Positions 36,035 through 47,400 of a stretch of DNA of 64,000 bases are shown piece by piece. Both the position numbers and the translations under genes were made by a program. Position 1 is the stretch's first letter, and each line of letters begins with the position of its first letter. This DNA is from Cytospora piceicola (Eukaryota > Ascomycota > Sordariomycetes > Diaporthales > Cytosporaceae): NCBI GenBank assembly GCA_023375675.1, contig JALQBC010000034.1:372001-436000 (forward strand), given 5' to 3'. Under the pieces are notes generated by a model, which was not told where the DNA came from, searched no databases, and saw only the letters and a list, made by a program, of their open reading frames with translations.

Positions 36035-37432
36035 CTTGGGTGGTGGTTTGGGCGTTGATGATGGCCTGGAAGTGGAGAGATATGGAATATGCAGGTAGGT
36101 CTTTGGTCAACTTGTGGCGTCCTAGACGAAGGTTTTAGTGTCTCGGTCTGGTCAAGTTCTTCGCAGTTGGGACAATATTATTGGATTTGGTAGGGGGGGG
36201 GGAGAGATTGGGAGAGAGCGATGGAAATGTTGTTGTTCTGGTTCATCTGATAAGATCCAAGCCGAAGATGTCACCATGAACTTGGAGCTTTTATCACCAA
36301 GTTGCGAGTGCACCATGCTCCGGACGTCGCAACACGTTGGAGGCTGGGTGACATCAAATGTACGAAATCCACCCCTCTGCGTTACCCAACATCTACTGCA
36401 CCGCAGCGTATCAAAGAGACACGCAGCTCCTGCACATCGATTCCGTGCTGCTCTTCGTGGCATACTCATGGTGATCTGCAATGGCCTTTGATGTCAAGAT
36501 TACACATCTTCGCACATCTTCGCACATCTTCGCACATCAATGCCCTACTGTGCTCCGGAGCCGGGGGCCGCCAGTCCAGTTCAGTCAGTGAGGCACCAGT
36601 TTGTTCGGCTTTGGGTGATGGTTTTATGTGCTTCATCTGGGGGGTCGACTCGCCAACGCGGATTATGCCTTGTTCTCCTGGAGCAGCCCAGAAATGCACT
36701 CTAGAGATCCTCGAGAGACTTGGAGTACCGTACGATAGCCATCTGGGCTCGCTTCGACACAAGCCTGGGACCGAAAATAATCGCCATCCGCCGTCGTCTA
36801 GGCCTTCTACAAAACTCCACGGGGTGACTTGGCATCAGAAGTGATACATACTCGCCCACATACATAAAAACTTGCACAGGTGTAGTATTTACTCAAGTAT
36901 ATGAATAGCACTGAGACAAGTCTACTACTGCCCGCGGGGCCCCCTTCCTCAAGAACAATTTGGTTTGGAAACGGAGGCGCCCGCCCCAGGGCGAGAGCCG
37001 GGATATCCTGATGCAACTTTCCGGGTGGTGACAGGAATATATGGACGTTGACTGAGGTCTAGGGTTTGACCGTTACTGTTTTGACTTGCATTCCCTCAAC
37101 TTGTGAGATAAACACTGGGGACTGGCCACGTATAAGATACCTAGGTAGTGACAGACAGCCGATTCTTCTCACAGCACATCGTCCTAGCTTCTCACATCCA
37201 GATGTCTTCCACCAACACCTTCTGATATCTGGACCATAGCCCGATCAGCCACCATCTTCACCCCCCCCCTCCCCTTTCCTTGTGTACCACCACCTAGGCG
37301 TATAGTGCCGCAGCACCCCCGAACTTTCACATCAACCCGAGCTATTCAGGCAAATGTTTAGAGAGGCTGGTCAAGACACTGCATGGGACGCTCCGAAGTG
37401 CGCTTACTGCTCATACATGGACGAGGGCCATC
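36035..37432. other. Intergenic with a 10-bp minisatellite
   Basis: About 3.6 copies of CACATCTTCG lie at 36503-36538, and TACCTAGGTA at 37138-37147. A C9 run lies near 37262. Open frames here show no recognisable protein. Bases 36035-36250 should be the promoter of the ComA-family gene. Confidence 0.45.
36503..36538. repeat. 10-bp minisatellite CACATCTTCG
   Basis: About 3.6 tandem copies without mismatch lie in the intergenic DNA left of the metallothionein. Confidence 0.85.
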
Positions 37433-37501
37433 TTATTTGCTGTGGGTCTTGCAGCCATCGCAGGCGCATGAAGAGCCACACTTGCAGTCGGCACCGCACA
37501 T
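37433..37501 (-). CDS. Small copper-type metallothionein, 22 residues
   Basis: The 69-base frame starts at an ATG in good context (CAAGATG) and ends in TAA. It encodes 22 residues with Cys at positions 2, 6, 8, 12, 14 and 17 and a THSK tail. The C-x3-C-x-C-x3-C-x-C-x2-C spacing, the length and the MCG start match the 22-residue Magnaporthe metallothionein Mmt1 as I remember it. The C-x-C-x3-C-x-C-x2-C core is shared with the Neurospora copper metallothionein. Such proteins chelate Cu(I) or Zn through thiolates; Mmt1 is reported to be cell-wall associated and needed for infection by the rice blast fungus. A TTAAATA element about 150 bases upstream (near 37656-37662) could serve as a TATA box. 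The frame is too short for ordinary gene finders. An intronless gene is assumed. Confidence 0.85.
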   Translation of the reverse strand: MCGADCKCGSSCACDGCKTHSK

Positions 37502-37705
37502 CTTGATTCGGTTGGATGATTTTTGGTTGTTCTGGTAACACGGAGCTGTATTCTTGTTCGAGGTCGTAGGACACTTGATGGGTCGTGAGTCAATAATGGA
37601 ACTGGAAGAAAAGAAAAAGAGATCCCCCTTCGCTTCGCCGCGGGGTATGCGACCTATTTAACTTGCTCACGGCTTCTGGACCCCTACAGTACACGGTACA
37701 TATTC

Positions 37706-37921
37706 ATGCAACCCAACCCACTCGGCGATTTTTGGTGGCCCTGCAAGGTATCGGCAGAGGATGAAACCCGCCTGGCCGAGTTCCTAAAGGACCAGATCGG
37801 ACCTATCATCATGTTTGAGTAGAACTCACGCTTCACTGCTGCTCTTGGAGACGAGGCTTGGTTCGACGCCACCATAGTACCAAATCCTTCATGTTCGAGA
37901 AAGTCCCATTACACGCAGACA
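37706..37921 (+). pseudogene. Coding-like fragment with one internal stop, unrecognised
   Basis: From an ATG at 37706 the frame reads FWWPCKVSAEDETRLAEFL and KDQIGPIIMFE, then TAG at 37817-37819, then NSRFTAALGDEAWFDATIVP in the same frame. The balanced amino-acid composition on both sides of the stop suggests a once-coding exon. I do not recognise the family, and the similarity to real protein is judged only by composition. Confidence 0.3.
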
Positions 37922-38169
37922 TGCAGACACGCCCGGTCGGTCACAGGGTCAGCAGACACGGGGTTTAATCAAGGGTGGCAAAGCGACAACTTGGCGGTGA
38001 AATGATAAGCACATGTAGCATCCGAGGACTGGACTGCCGCGGGAGAGGGTGAAGAGGCGGGAGATATGCGGCTCTTGTATCTCGCCCTGTCTACATATGT
38101 CTGTCACAGAAGAACGTTGAAAGACTTTTCCATTTATCCATCACCCTCAAAGCTCAAGCAAGTCCCGCC

Positions 38170-38310
38170 AGTTACCTGCCACAAGTAGGTATCCTCCAGG
38201 GCTTCAAGCTCGTCAACTCGAACCGCTTTCAGATGCCCGTTCAAGGACACAAAGTGCGCAGGTGACTGGCGAAGCAGATCGTAGGACGCCGGACTAGACC
38301 ACCTGTGTGT
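38170..38310 (-). other. Possible unassigned exon
   Basis: On the minus strand an ACACAG acceptor near 38307 is followed by an open segment reading SPASYDLLRQSPAHFVSLNG, then HLKAVRVDELEALEDTYLWQ, then GTAACTGG as a potential donor near 38172. It looks like an internal exon but no partner exons or start codon were found. It could be a remnant or chance. Confidence 0.22.
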
Positions 38311-39007
38311 ATGTATCTATATATCAATTGGCAGATCAGTCAACCTCGTATGGTAAGAGAGAGAATTGGCTGGGATTCGGAGGACGATGAGCAGATTAAC
38401 TTGCTTCCTTCATTACAGCCCACCGAAGTCCACCCCTTTTTTCCTCTCTCTTTCCTTTTTTTTGGCAGGCCGGCTACTCACTAAACTTCCCAGGACTGCA
38501 CTGTGTAGTGGAAATAGAAAACTATTGCAAAAATGGGCTGCATGATTGTCTGCATGAGTGACTGATAGGTACTTAGGTAGTAAGGTTTACATATGTCCAT
38601 ACTTGAAGCCTCGAGAGCTTCCCTTGGCGAATTATACTTACTCTTGCAGATAGTCAAACCATCTGCCTCCAGTCCGCCCTTGGAAGGACACACTCGCGGA
38701 GCATTCGACTTCCTGCAACCTTTTACTCACGTCGTTATGGGGACGGGGCGTCTCTGCCTTTCACGGGCGAGAAAGTTGGGCAAATTCAGATTTGAAGTCC
38801 CTCAAGGCCTTAAGGTCATAATCAGATCAGCAAGGCTTAGGACCCATACAGACTCAAAGGTGGCCAGATACTTAAGTACTTAAGTATGCAGCCTTCAATG
38901 TTGAAGTCGTGTGTGGTTGTAGACCTCCGGAGCCAATAAAGCATAGGCCGAAGTGGATGACATTTTATTTGGTGGGATGGACTGGAAGACTGGAAGATAG
39001 AACAGAA

Positions 39008-39058
39008 GTCAGTCAGTCAGTCAGTCAGTCAGTCAATCGGTCAATCGGTCAATCGGTC
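39008..39058. repeat. GTCA microsatellite passing into AATCGGTC units
   Basis: About seven GTCA units run directly into three AATCGGTC units, so one repeat seems to have grown out of the other by a base change and re-expansion. Confidence 0.85.
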
Positions 39059-39933
39059 AGTCATTTAGTCGGTGACGTCAGCGTTGACTCGACCCAGTTG
39101 TGAGTTTTTGCTGTCAGTGTGTTCGTGGTCGACGGACCTGGTCAGACAAAGAAAGAAAGAGAAAGCCGCCTTCTCGAGTTGTTGCCCCCGGCAATCAAAC
39201 ACCCATGTCTTCTAGTTGAAGTGTGGAAGTGACTCGCTACTATTGTCCCCCAGCAGTCGGCACGTATTTGAGTGCTGTACATAGTAAGCAATTCTGTATC
39301 TCTGTCTGAATATCTGTAAGCAGAGGTTCATGATGTTCCAAGGCTCCAGGGCTGTTAGTTGCCTTAGGCCGCTATCGGTTAGGTATCGCCTATCAGTTAG
39401 CGCACTCATATCGTCAGGGCCCCGCGTGAGTTATGTTATCTGCACGGAACACTCAGGCCGCCTCGCAGAAGGGTAGAAGTTTCTTTCACGGGGCTAGGCT
39501 TATCGCATCACCCCAATCTGGGCTGGCAGCTGTCGGTTGAGGTCACTTAGCTAAGTGCCCACGTGTAATTAAGACACCACCCCCCGCTCTCAGGGCCGTT
39601 GTTCAGAAATTTCATACATGAAAGCAACCGGTGGGTAAACCCCCCACCAAAAACTTAGTATTCCTTGGATTTGTAGGGTCAGAAAAGCAGAAAGTTGCTA
39701 GTGCCCTGCCCCGTCAGGCCGTCGTCCACTGGTGCCCCCTCCCCTTCCACCCCCCACCTTTTTTCGAATTCCTGTTCAAACTGAACATTTCCATCACCCT
39801 CAACCTCAACCTTCACCCTCGACTTCCTCTCACCAACCCATCCCCCCTCCCTCCTTCCCCCTTCTGTCCTGCATTTGGGTTAATAATCTTTTACTTTCTC
39901 CTTTCTTGATACCCACCAGTCAAGTTATTCAAA

Positions 39934-41944
39934 ATGGCGCCTACTTCCAAGGTGTCCGCTTCCAAGGAGAAGAGGCTGGCCAAGAAGGCCGCCGACGGCA
40001 AGAAGTCAAAGAAGGAGGAGCTCGACGCACATGGAAACCCCATCGCGTCCGATGAGCCCGCCACTTCTGCCGACAAGATGGACGAGGTAAAGCGCCTCGC
40101 TGACCAGATGGACAAGCACGGTCTCTCTGACCGTGTCACCACCGGTGTCCTGTCCTCCATATCCTCCAGTCGCGACGTCAAGATCACCTCCACCAGTCTG
40201 GTCTTCCACGGCCGTGTCCTTATCACCGACAGCACACTCGAGCTCAACTTTGGCCGACGATACGGCCTGTTGGGAGAGAACGGTTGCGGAAAGAGTACCC
40301 TGCTGAAGGCCATCGCCGCACGCGAGTACCCCGTCCCCGACCACGTCGACATCTACCTGCTCAACGAGGGTGCACCGCCCTCTGAGCTCGGCGCCCTTGA
40401 GTGGGTCGTCACCGAGGCCCAGAACGAGATGCAGCGTCTGGAGAACCTCGCTGAGGAGCTCCTCGAGAAGGACGGCCCTGACAGCCAAGTCCTCATGGAC
40501 CTCTACGATGTAAGAAATCCTCCTTATGTTTTCTCCTCCCAAGCAGACAAATCAAAACTATTGTGGTTGTGCTTTTTGCTGACTTGCGTGTCCTTCCCCC
40601 ACCACAGCACATGGATAAGATGGACCCCTCAACCTTCTCCACCCGCGCTTCCCTTATCCTGACGGGTCTGGGCTTCAACAAGCAGACTATCCACAAGAAG
40701 ACAAAGGACATGTCCGGTGGTTGGAGAATGCGTGTTGCCCTCGCCAAGGCTCTGTTCGTCAAGCCCACCCTGCTGCTTCTCGACGACCCCACTGCCCATT
40801 TGGATCTGGAGGCTTGCGTGTGGCTGGAGGAGTACCTCAAGAAGTGGGAGCGCACCCTGATTCTTGTCTCCCACTCTATGGATTTCCTCAACGGTGTCTG
40901 CTCCACCATGATCGACATGAGGGAGAAGAAGCTCATGTACTACGGTGGTAACTACGACTCCTACGCCAAGACCCGGGCCGAGCAAGAGGTCAACCAGATG
41001 AAGGCCTACACCAAGCAGCAGGACGAGATTGCCCACATCAAGAAGTTCATTGCCAGTGCTGGTACCTACGCCAACTTGGTCAGGCAGGCCAAGTCCCGCC
41101 AGAAGATCCTCGACAAGATGGAGGCCGATGGTTTCATCCAGCCCGTCAACAACGACAAGCTCTTCAGCTTCCGTTTCGCCGACGTCGAGAAGCTGCCCCC
41201 TCCCGTCCTGTCCTTCGACGACGTCACCTTCTCGTACTCGGGAGACCCAGCGGACGACCTGTACCGCAACATCGACCTCGGTTTCGACATGGACTCCCGA
41301 ACGGCCCTCGTCGGCCCCAACGGTGTGGGCAAGTCTACCCTGCTCCGCCTCATGACCGGCAAGCTCTCCCCCACCCAAGGCACCACCTCCAGGCATACCC
41401 ACCTGAAGCTTGGCTTGTACTCTCAGCACTCTGCTGAGCAGCTCGACCTGACCAAGTCCGCCCTCGAGTTCGTGCGCGACAAGTACCCCGAGAAGTCCCA
41501 GGACTACCAGTACTGGCGCCAGCAGCTCGGCAAGTACGGTCTCTCTGGTGAGTCCCAGACGGCCCTGATCGGCACTCTGTCCGAGGGTCAGAAGAGTCGT
41601 ATCGTGTTCGCCCTGCTTGCTATCGAGAGCCCCAACATGCTGCTCCTCGACGAGCCCACCAACGGTCTGGATATCCCCACCATTGACAGTCTGGCGGACG
41701 CCATCAACGCCTTCACCGGTGGTGTCATTGTCGTCAGTCACGACTTCAGGTATGTCACTTTGCTTCTTACTATGGTCTTACAGGATATGAACAGGAGACT
41801 GACATTCACGATCACAGGTTGCTTGACAAGATTGCTAAGCAGATTCTGGTGTGCGAGAACAAGACCATCCGGCCATGGGATGGTTCCATCGGAGACTACA
41901 AGAACTACCTGCGTAAGAAGATGCTTGCTGCCGGTGCGGTCTAA
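39934..41944 (+). CDS. ARB1: ABCF-type ATPase Arb1 (ribosome biogenesis)
   Basis: Three exons (39934-40509, 40608-41749, 41818-41944) give 614 residues. Arb1 (ABCF2 in animals) shuttles between nucleus and cytoplasm and is needed for 40S and 60S subunit maturation. The basic N-terminus ([19 protein letters not shown]) replaces the membrane part of other ABC proteins. The first ATPase module has Walker [10 protein letters not shown] (about residue 115), signature MSGGWRMRV and Walker [14 protein letters not shown] charged helical linker (about residues 280-340) joins it to the second module: Walker [10 protein letters not shown] (about 427), signature LSEGQKSR and Walker [12 protein letters not shown]. 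Both His switches (VSHS, VSHD) are present. In the first module the usual DEP is DDP, also the case in Arb1 relatives. All motifs needed for activity are intact. Confidence 0.97.
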
Positions 41945-44418
41945 GCTTGAAGCGGCGGTTTGCAAGAGAAGGAAAAAAATGAACGAGGAGGGCTTTATCA
42001 TGATTGGCGGTATAGACGTGCGTGCGTGTGCATTCCTCAACGAACGGCTCTTTTAGATAGAATGTCATGTGCATATGAAGAGGTTCGGGAGGTCTACACA
42101 AGGTAGAATGAATGCATGCTGAAGACATGAGGATCATGGGAGGACTGAGGCCTACAGGCTTTCCGCTGCAGGGATAAAAGGTAGCGGGAGACACGGTCTA
42201 AAAAGCCCACCAGTATCGGTGGGTTTTGGCGTTTTTTGTCTTGTGGAATAGAAATGTTGAATCGTTGAATCAGAAATGTTCTAGTGTTGCACAAGAATGC
42301 GTGTAAGTTTTACAGACTCCAGATGTCTGCGACGAGGGCAGAGTCTCTCCATCCCCGGCTCTTTTCTTCTTTGGTACATCCTAAGTATACACTAAGTATA
42401 CATATATGTGTGTGTGTATATATATGACATATCTGAACCCGGAAACCCAACCTGAGCGCTTACTGGTGGTTGTGTCATCTTGAAGATCGAAGATCGACCA
42501 CAATAGCCACCGTTCGACCTGGTCGACAAAGTGACAACGGCTCGTTGCAGGTGCCCTCGAGCGTGTGTAGCACGTACTCACCTCTCGACCCTCCCCGGAA
42601 TCCGCCCTCCGGACTCCGTGGTCCAAGCGTCCTTCATTGTGTCAGGACGCACGGATCAGAATACGGTCCGCCAGCAGAAACAGGGCTAAAGTGTACCGAG
42701 GTACATTGCCGGGCTTGGTACCTTGACGCCTACCTTGCAGACCCGCTGAGGGGCCAAGGCAATCAGTCCAGTTACGGGAGATGTAGTCCTACACTGTTGA
42801 TGCGCGCCATATATACCAAATGCCTAGCTAAAACCCCTGTAACAATGGTTGCAGCTCAGGGGACCAGGCCCATGTCCCGTGTTCCAATGTCCCACCACTT
42901 GACGTCCCACACTTAAGCATGGGCCACGCCCGGGCGTCCCGTTCTAGTGTACCTAGACTGCTAGACAGCTAATAGACTGGGGGGGAGCGGCGACCTAAGC
43001 TCTGCTCGCAGTGACAACCTTGGAACGCTGGAAAGGCATTCAGATCAACACATACTTTACTTACTATAGGAGACAGCCAGTCAGACGGTTGGTCGCCCAT
43101 CAGTCACAGACCAGAAACAGAAAGAAAGAGAAAGAGAGCGAGAGCGAGAGAGAGGGAGGACTGGACTGTCAAGTGCCAATCAATCATACGATCCCACAAT
43201 GATCCCATTGCGCATCTCATCAGCCATCAGCCATCATCCATCCATCCCTCTTGCCTCCCTCCCTCTTCGTAGCCATGCATCCATTCCCAACCCATTCCCG
43301 TCCGCATCGTCAACTCCATCTTCCAGTATCGTTGTCGTGAGCGCCAGTGTCGGGATCAGTTTCCCTACTGCTGTCAACACCAACGCTCATCGTCGTCGAC
43401 TATAGACCACCCGCCCATCCATATTGCAGCCATATTTTGGCAGACCTGTCATCTGCCCACATGTTTGGCCTTGACACATGTAAACCTGACGCTGCTTGGT
43501 GAATTTGATGTCCCCGGTAGATGATGCTCCTTACTTCCTCACATTTGGTATTAGTCTGGGACGCGCCGTCATTCGGATAATTGTCTCACCATCGAGGACG
43601 CCCCTCAATACTTTTCTGCAGCTGAGCTTGCAAGCGTGCGTCTGCCAAGGTGTTCGGCTGATTTTGAGGCGTCAGAGGGTGGAAACCGAAGAGGCACCAA
43701 GAAAAGGTGGGAAGGAAAAGAAAAGAAAAGAAAAGAAAAGGATTGTACTTATTACTCCAGGTATCCATCGTGGAGGCATCCTGGGCGGCGACACGGCGAG
43801 ATCGATTATTACATACGCTAGCCTCGCGAAGGTCAAGCAACCCAGCCAATCAACCAACCAAGCGGCCGATCGACCGGCCAGCCCATCTATCCATCTCTCT
43901 CCATCCGCCCATCCAGACTCGGTCAGTCAGTCAAATCAATCAGTCAGTCCTTCATTGCATAGAATCAGCGATCGATTGATCGACCGACCGACCCGTCCAC
44001 GCCCACACCATATACCCTCAACACCACGACCTGCGTACTCGCGATACCTTTAATAGAACCACCTCCAGTACCACTGATCTCCATCGCCAAGCCTCGCGAA
44101 GATAGACGGCGCCTGGCCAAACTGCAAGACTGCAAGACGAGCCGTCACGAACACGGCGCGTCCGCACAGCTGCTGTCCACCCTCCGCGCGATAACGACCA
44201 GAGACGCCGGCTGCGACATCAGCTGCAGAACCGTCCGTTCCCTCGACGAGTGTGGTTTACAAGCCCTGCGAATGGGTCATTGCCGGCAGCAAGAGAGCAG
44301 GTAACAGAGGAGACTTCTCGGGTTGGCTATTCAGAACGGAACGAGCGGGAGAAGAAAGAACGAGAGAAAGACAGAAAAGCTCAATCCAGGATCAATCCCA
44401 AAGGTGACATCGTCAAAA
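41945..44418. other. Intergenic with several simple repeats
   Basis: An inverted repeat (CCCACC-AGTATC-GGTGGG, about 42200-42225) followed by a T6 run lies in the ARB1 3' region. TA/TG repeats lie at 42380-42430, GA-rich sequence at 43120-43160 and (AAAAG)n at 43715-43740. The stretch 43840-44418 is rich in CAAT/CAGT/CGAC short repeats and is the likely INO80 leader. No extra gene supported. Confidence 0.45.
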
Positions 44419-47400
44419 ATGGAGTCAAACTTCCACTCGACGGTGCTGCAGAGACCGCCCAGTCTACACGACTACGAGGATCAGCAGCGCCAGCGCGAGC
44501 GGGAACGGGACAGCGAGCGACGGCACCGCGATATTCTGAATCCGGTCCAGCTGAGCGACACCAACACCAACACCACCAATAATCCAGCAGCTCCCGCTCC
44601 ATCACCAGCGCCAGCTCCTGGGGCTTCTTCTTCTCACCCTCACGGACCTGGGCAACACCCACAACACCCACAACAACAACAACAACAGCCGCCGTCCCGC
44701 AAACCGTTCAGTCTGCGGTCCCCAACACAGTCAGACTTTCACCCACCGAACGGGCCTCACTTTCCTGGCTCCAGCTCTGCCTCTCCCTCGACAGCGCCTA
44801 TCAACGCCAGCAACAACACCAACACCAATGGCACTGGCACAGGAACAGTCTCAGGCACCCGCTCTCTCCTGCACAACCCATTTCTGACATCCACCACTGC
44901 GCCGCCATCTCTCCCACCACCAATTGTTGCATCAGCCATCGCACCTCCACCGCGATCGCCTCTCCACGCGCCGCCAGTCTTTTATCCCCAAGACATGCGC
45001 GATCATCGCCAAACTCCACGGGAGAAGACGGCCGGGAGCTTCTACGACCCGACAACCGATACCACCACCACCAATACAGACAGGAGGGTGAGTGACACGG
45101 CGTCGTCCTGGCACAACCCGCCTCACATTTCATCATCAAAGGTAAGCAAAGAAAAGAACCCAGCAAGTGTTGCAGGGCAATCAGGCCACCAGGCAAGCAA
45201 TGCAAAACCTGTGAATGGTGCCAACCGGCCAACCGTGTTTTTTTGTTCCTTTTCGACGAGGTGACAATGCACTTCCCGGCCACACTACTACACTACACGA
45301 CACGCCAAACACGCCAAACCATCGCCCCTCCAAAACCGTCGGCTTGGGATTCTCTGACCCAGAGAATGCCGGGCCAAGTGGCCCATCCCGTCACAAGCCC
45401 ATCGTCCCAATCAATTCTAATCCACCAAACTCAAAATTCCCAGCACTGCAACACTCCAACATTCTGACCCTCACCATCACACTGCTATTCCATAACCTCC
45501 CGTCGACATGATCCATCGTCCTCTTTATCAACCCTGCATATCAAACGTCCTGCACTTTGTCCATCATTAATCAGGGATCACCCATTAGCTAACAAACCTG
45601 CCCTTTGCCCTTTTACAGCCTCTCGATCCTTTGACCAGGGACTACGACTATCCCTCACAGCCTCCCGTCGACCACTCTCCTTATTACAACGGCGCTTACA
45701 CATCCCCAGTTGCCGCGAACTTCCCACCGCGAAGTCCCATCTCACATCCCCATCCTGCCGCCGGTTCCATCAGCCCGTCCAGTGGGCCTCACACGATGGC
45801 TTCGCCTAGCGTGCGGCAGTCTATCGCATCTGCCGCCACTGCTTCTAACAGTACCCCGGCTCCGCAACATTCGCCATCTGGTGCATCCGTCCTGAAGGCA
45901 CCTGCACCTGCTCCTCCCGCGAGTGTAAGTTTCACAGGCTTTCCCTCCTGTCCTCTTATACCCTGCTAATGACTATTACCGGATCCAGACACCCAGCCGC
46001 AATGTCATGTCCTTCTCCAACATCCTTTCGAGCGCCGAGCCCGACCTCCAACCAAGGGACCCATCGCCTGTCAGAACTATCGTTGAGCCTGCTGTGAAGG
46101 AAGAGAAGATGGACACCGAGCCCGAAAAGGTCGAGCGCAAGAAGCCTGCCAGGCGGCCCAAGCAGCCCCGAGTTTCCGACATCAAGAACTCCGAATCCAC
46201 GCCCAAGGGGAATTCCAGGCGGGCTTCAGCTCACAAGGACAAGGACTCGCTTGCCGTGGCACGCGTCCCTGCAAAGCGCACCGCCAATGGTCAGCCCAAG
46301 CAGGGAGGCTTCTCGGCTAGCAAAGAGAAGAAGATCAAGGAGTTGATGGACCAGATGGATGTGGACACTACCGGGGCTGAGGATTTCGACGAGGACGAAG
46401 AGCTCTTGGCGTGGCGTCAGCGCTCACAGCGGCGACAACGTGCGATGGAGGGCCGGGAAAACAAGTATCACTCCTGGCGCAGGGCCAACCTTACCAGGGG
46501 CACGACCCGGCATCTGGTCACGCACACCGACCTGGGCAAGCGCCGATTCGATGATATGTATTATGATGACGCGTTGCAGGAGGTCCGCGAGCAGGAGGTA
46601 CAGGCCGAGAAGGAGCGGAAGAAAGACATGCAGCGCAAGCGTCGGCGGGAGAAGTCCATGGCCGTTACTATCGAGCAGAAGGAAGCCGCCCTCGCAAAAG
46701 CGCAAGCTGCCGAGCTGGCCGGGGACGAAGCGGAGCGGATCAAACACCTCCGCGAAGCTGAACGTGCTAACAAGAAGGCTCAGCAGACCCAGCTCATCCT
46801 GCAGAAGGGCATCAAGGGACCTGCCCGCAACTTTCCTCCTGTCGAGGTCAACCTCGAGGGTGGGATCATGTCGACGTTCCAGGCCAGCGAGGTTGAGCCA
46901 AGTGGTAAGGCCAAGGCGAAGGGCCGAAGTGGACCTCGCCCTAAGAAGTCCAAGGAGCAGAAGCAGGCTGAAAAGGACAATGCTTTGGCTGCTCAGGCCG
47001 CCTTGGATGCTGGGGAGGAGCTGCCAAGCAAGGAGGAGACAAACAAGATCCGCATCAAGCTCAAGAAGGACAAAACCACAAGAGAGGACTCTGTCAAGGA
47101 TCTGGACGCCGTCGAGGCGCCCACGCCTAAGGAGAAGGAGAAGGTCGTCGAGGAGCCGAAGGATCCCCTCGAGAACAAGTTCCAGTCCAAGGGCTTCAAC
47201 CAGATCTACGACCAGATCTGGCGAGACCTCGCTCGGAAGGATGTCAACAAGGTCTACAGGATCGCTAGTGACTCGTATCAGACCAAGTCATCCAACCTTA
47301 AGAAGACGGCGATTCTTGCGTCCAAGGAAGCCAAGAGGTGGCAGCAACGCACCAACAAGGGCACCAAGGACCTTCAGGCCCGAGCCAAGCGTGTCATGCG

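Larger units (their letters stand above)
37502..39933. other. Intergenic with possible gene remnants and GTCA repeat
   Basis: Bases next to 37502 are the metallothionein promoter. Two coding-looking pieces lie at 37706-37921 (+) and 38170-38310 (-) and are listed separately. A (GTCA)n run followed by three AATCGGTC units spans 39008-39058. Bases 39700-39933 are a pyrimidine-rich leader of the ABCF gene. Confidence 0.4.

Noticed and set aside
36302..36844. A 180-codon plus-strand frame
   Set aside because: It passes through the CACATCTTCG minisatellite, has low-complexity composition and no domain.
37760..37870. Possible tRNA (TGGCCGAGTTC and GGTTCGACGCC)
   Set aside because: The two box-like words are there, but stems do not pair and the same bases read as protein-like codons.
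40629..41741. A 370-codon open frame on the minus strand
   Set aside because: Antisense to ARB1 exon 2; codon bias of the highly expressed sense gene removes stops on the other strand. It contains no motifs of its own.
43496..44053. A 185-codon plus-strand frame upstream of INO80
   Set aside because: It begins in plain sequence, then runs through AAAAG and CAGT/CGAC repeats, has no domain, and fits an untranslated leader better.
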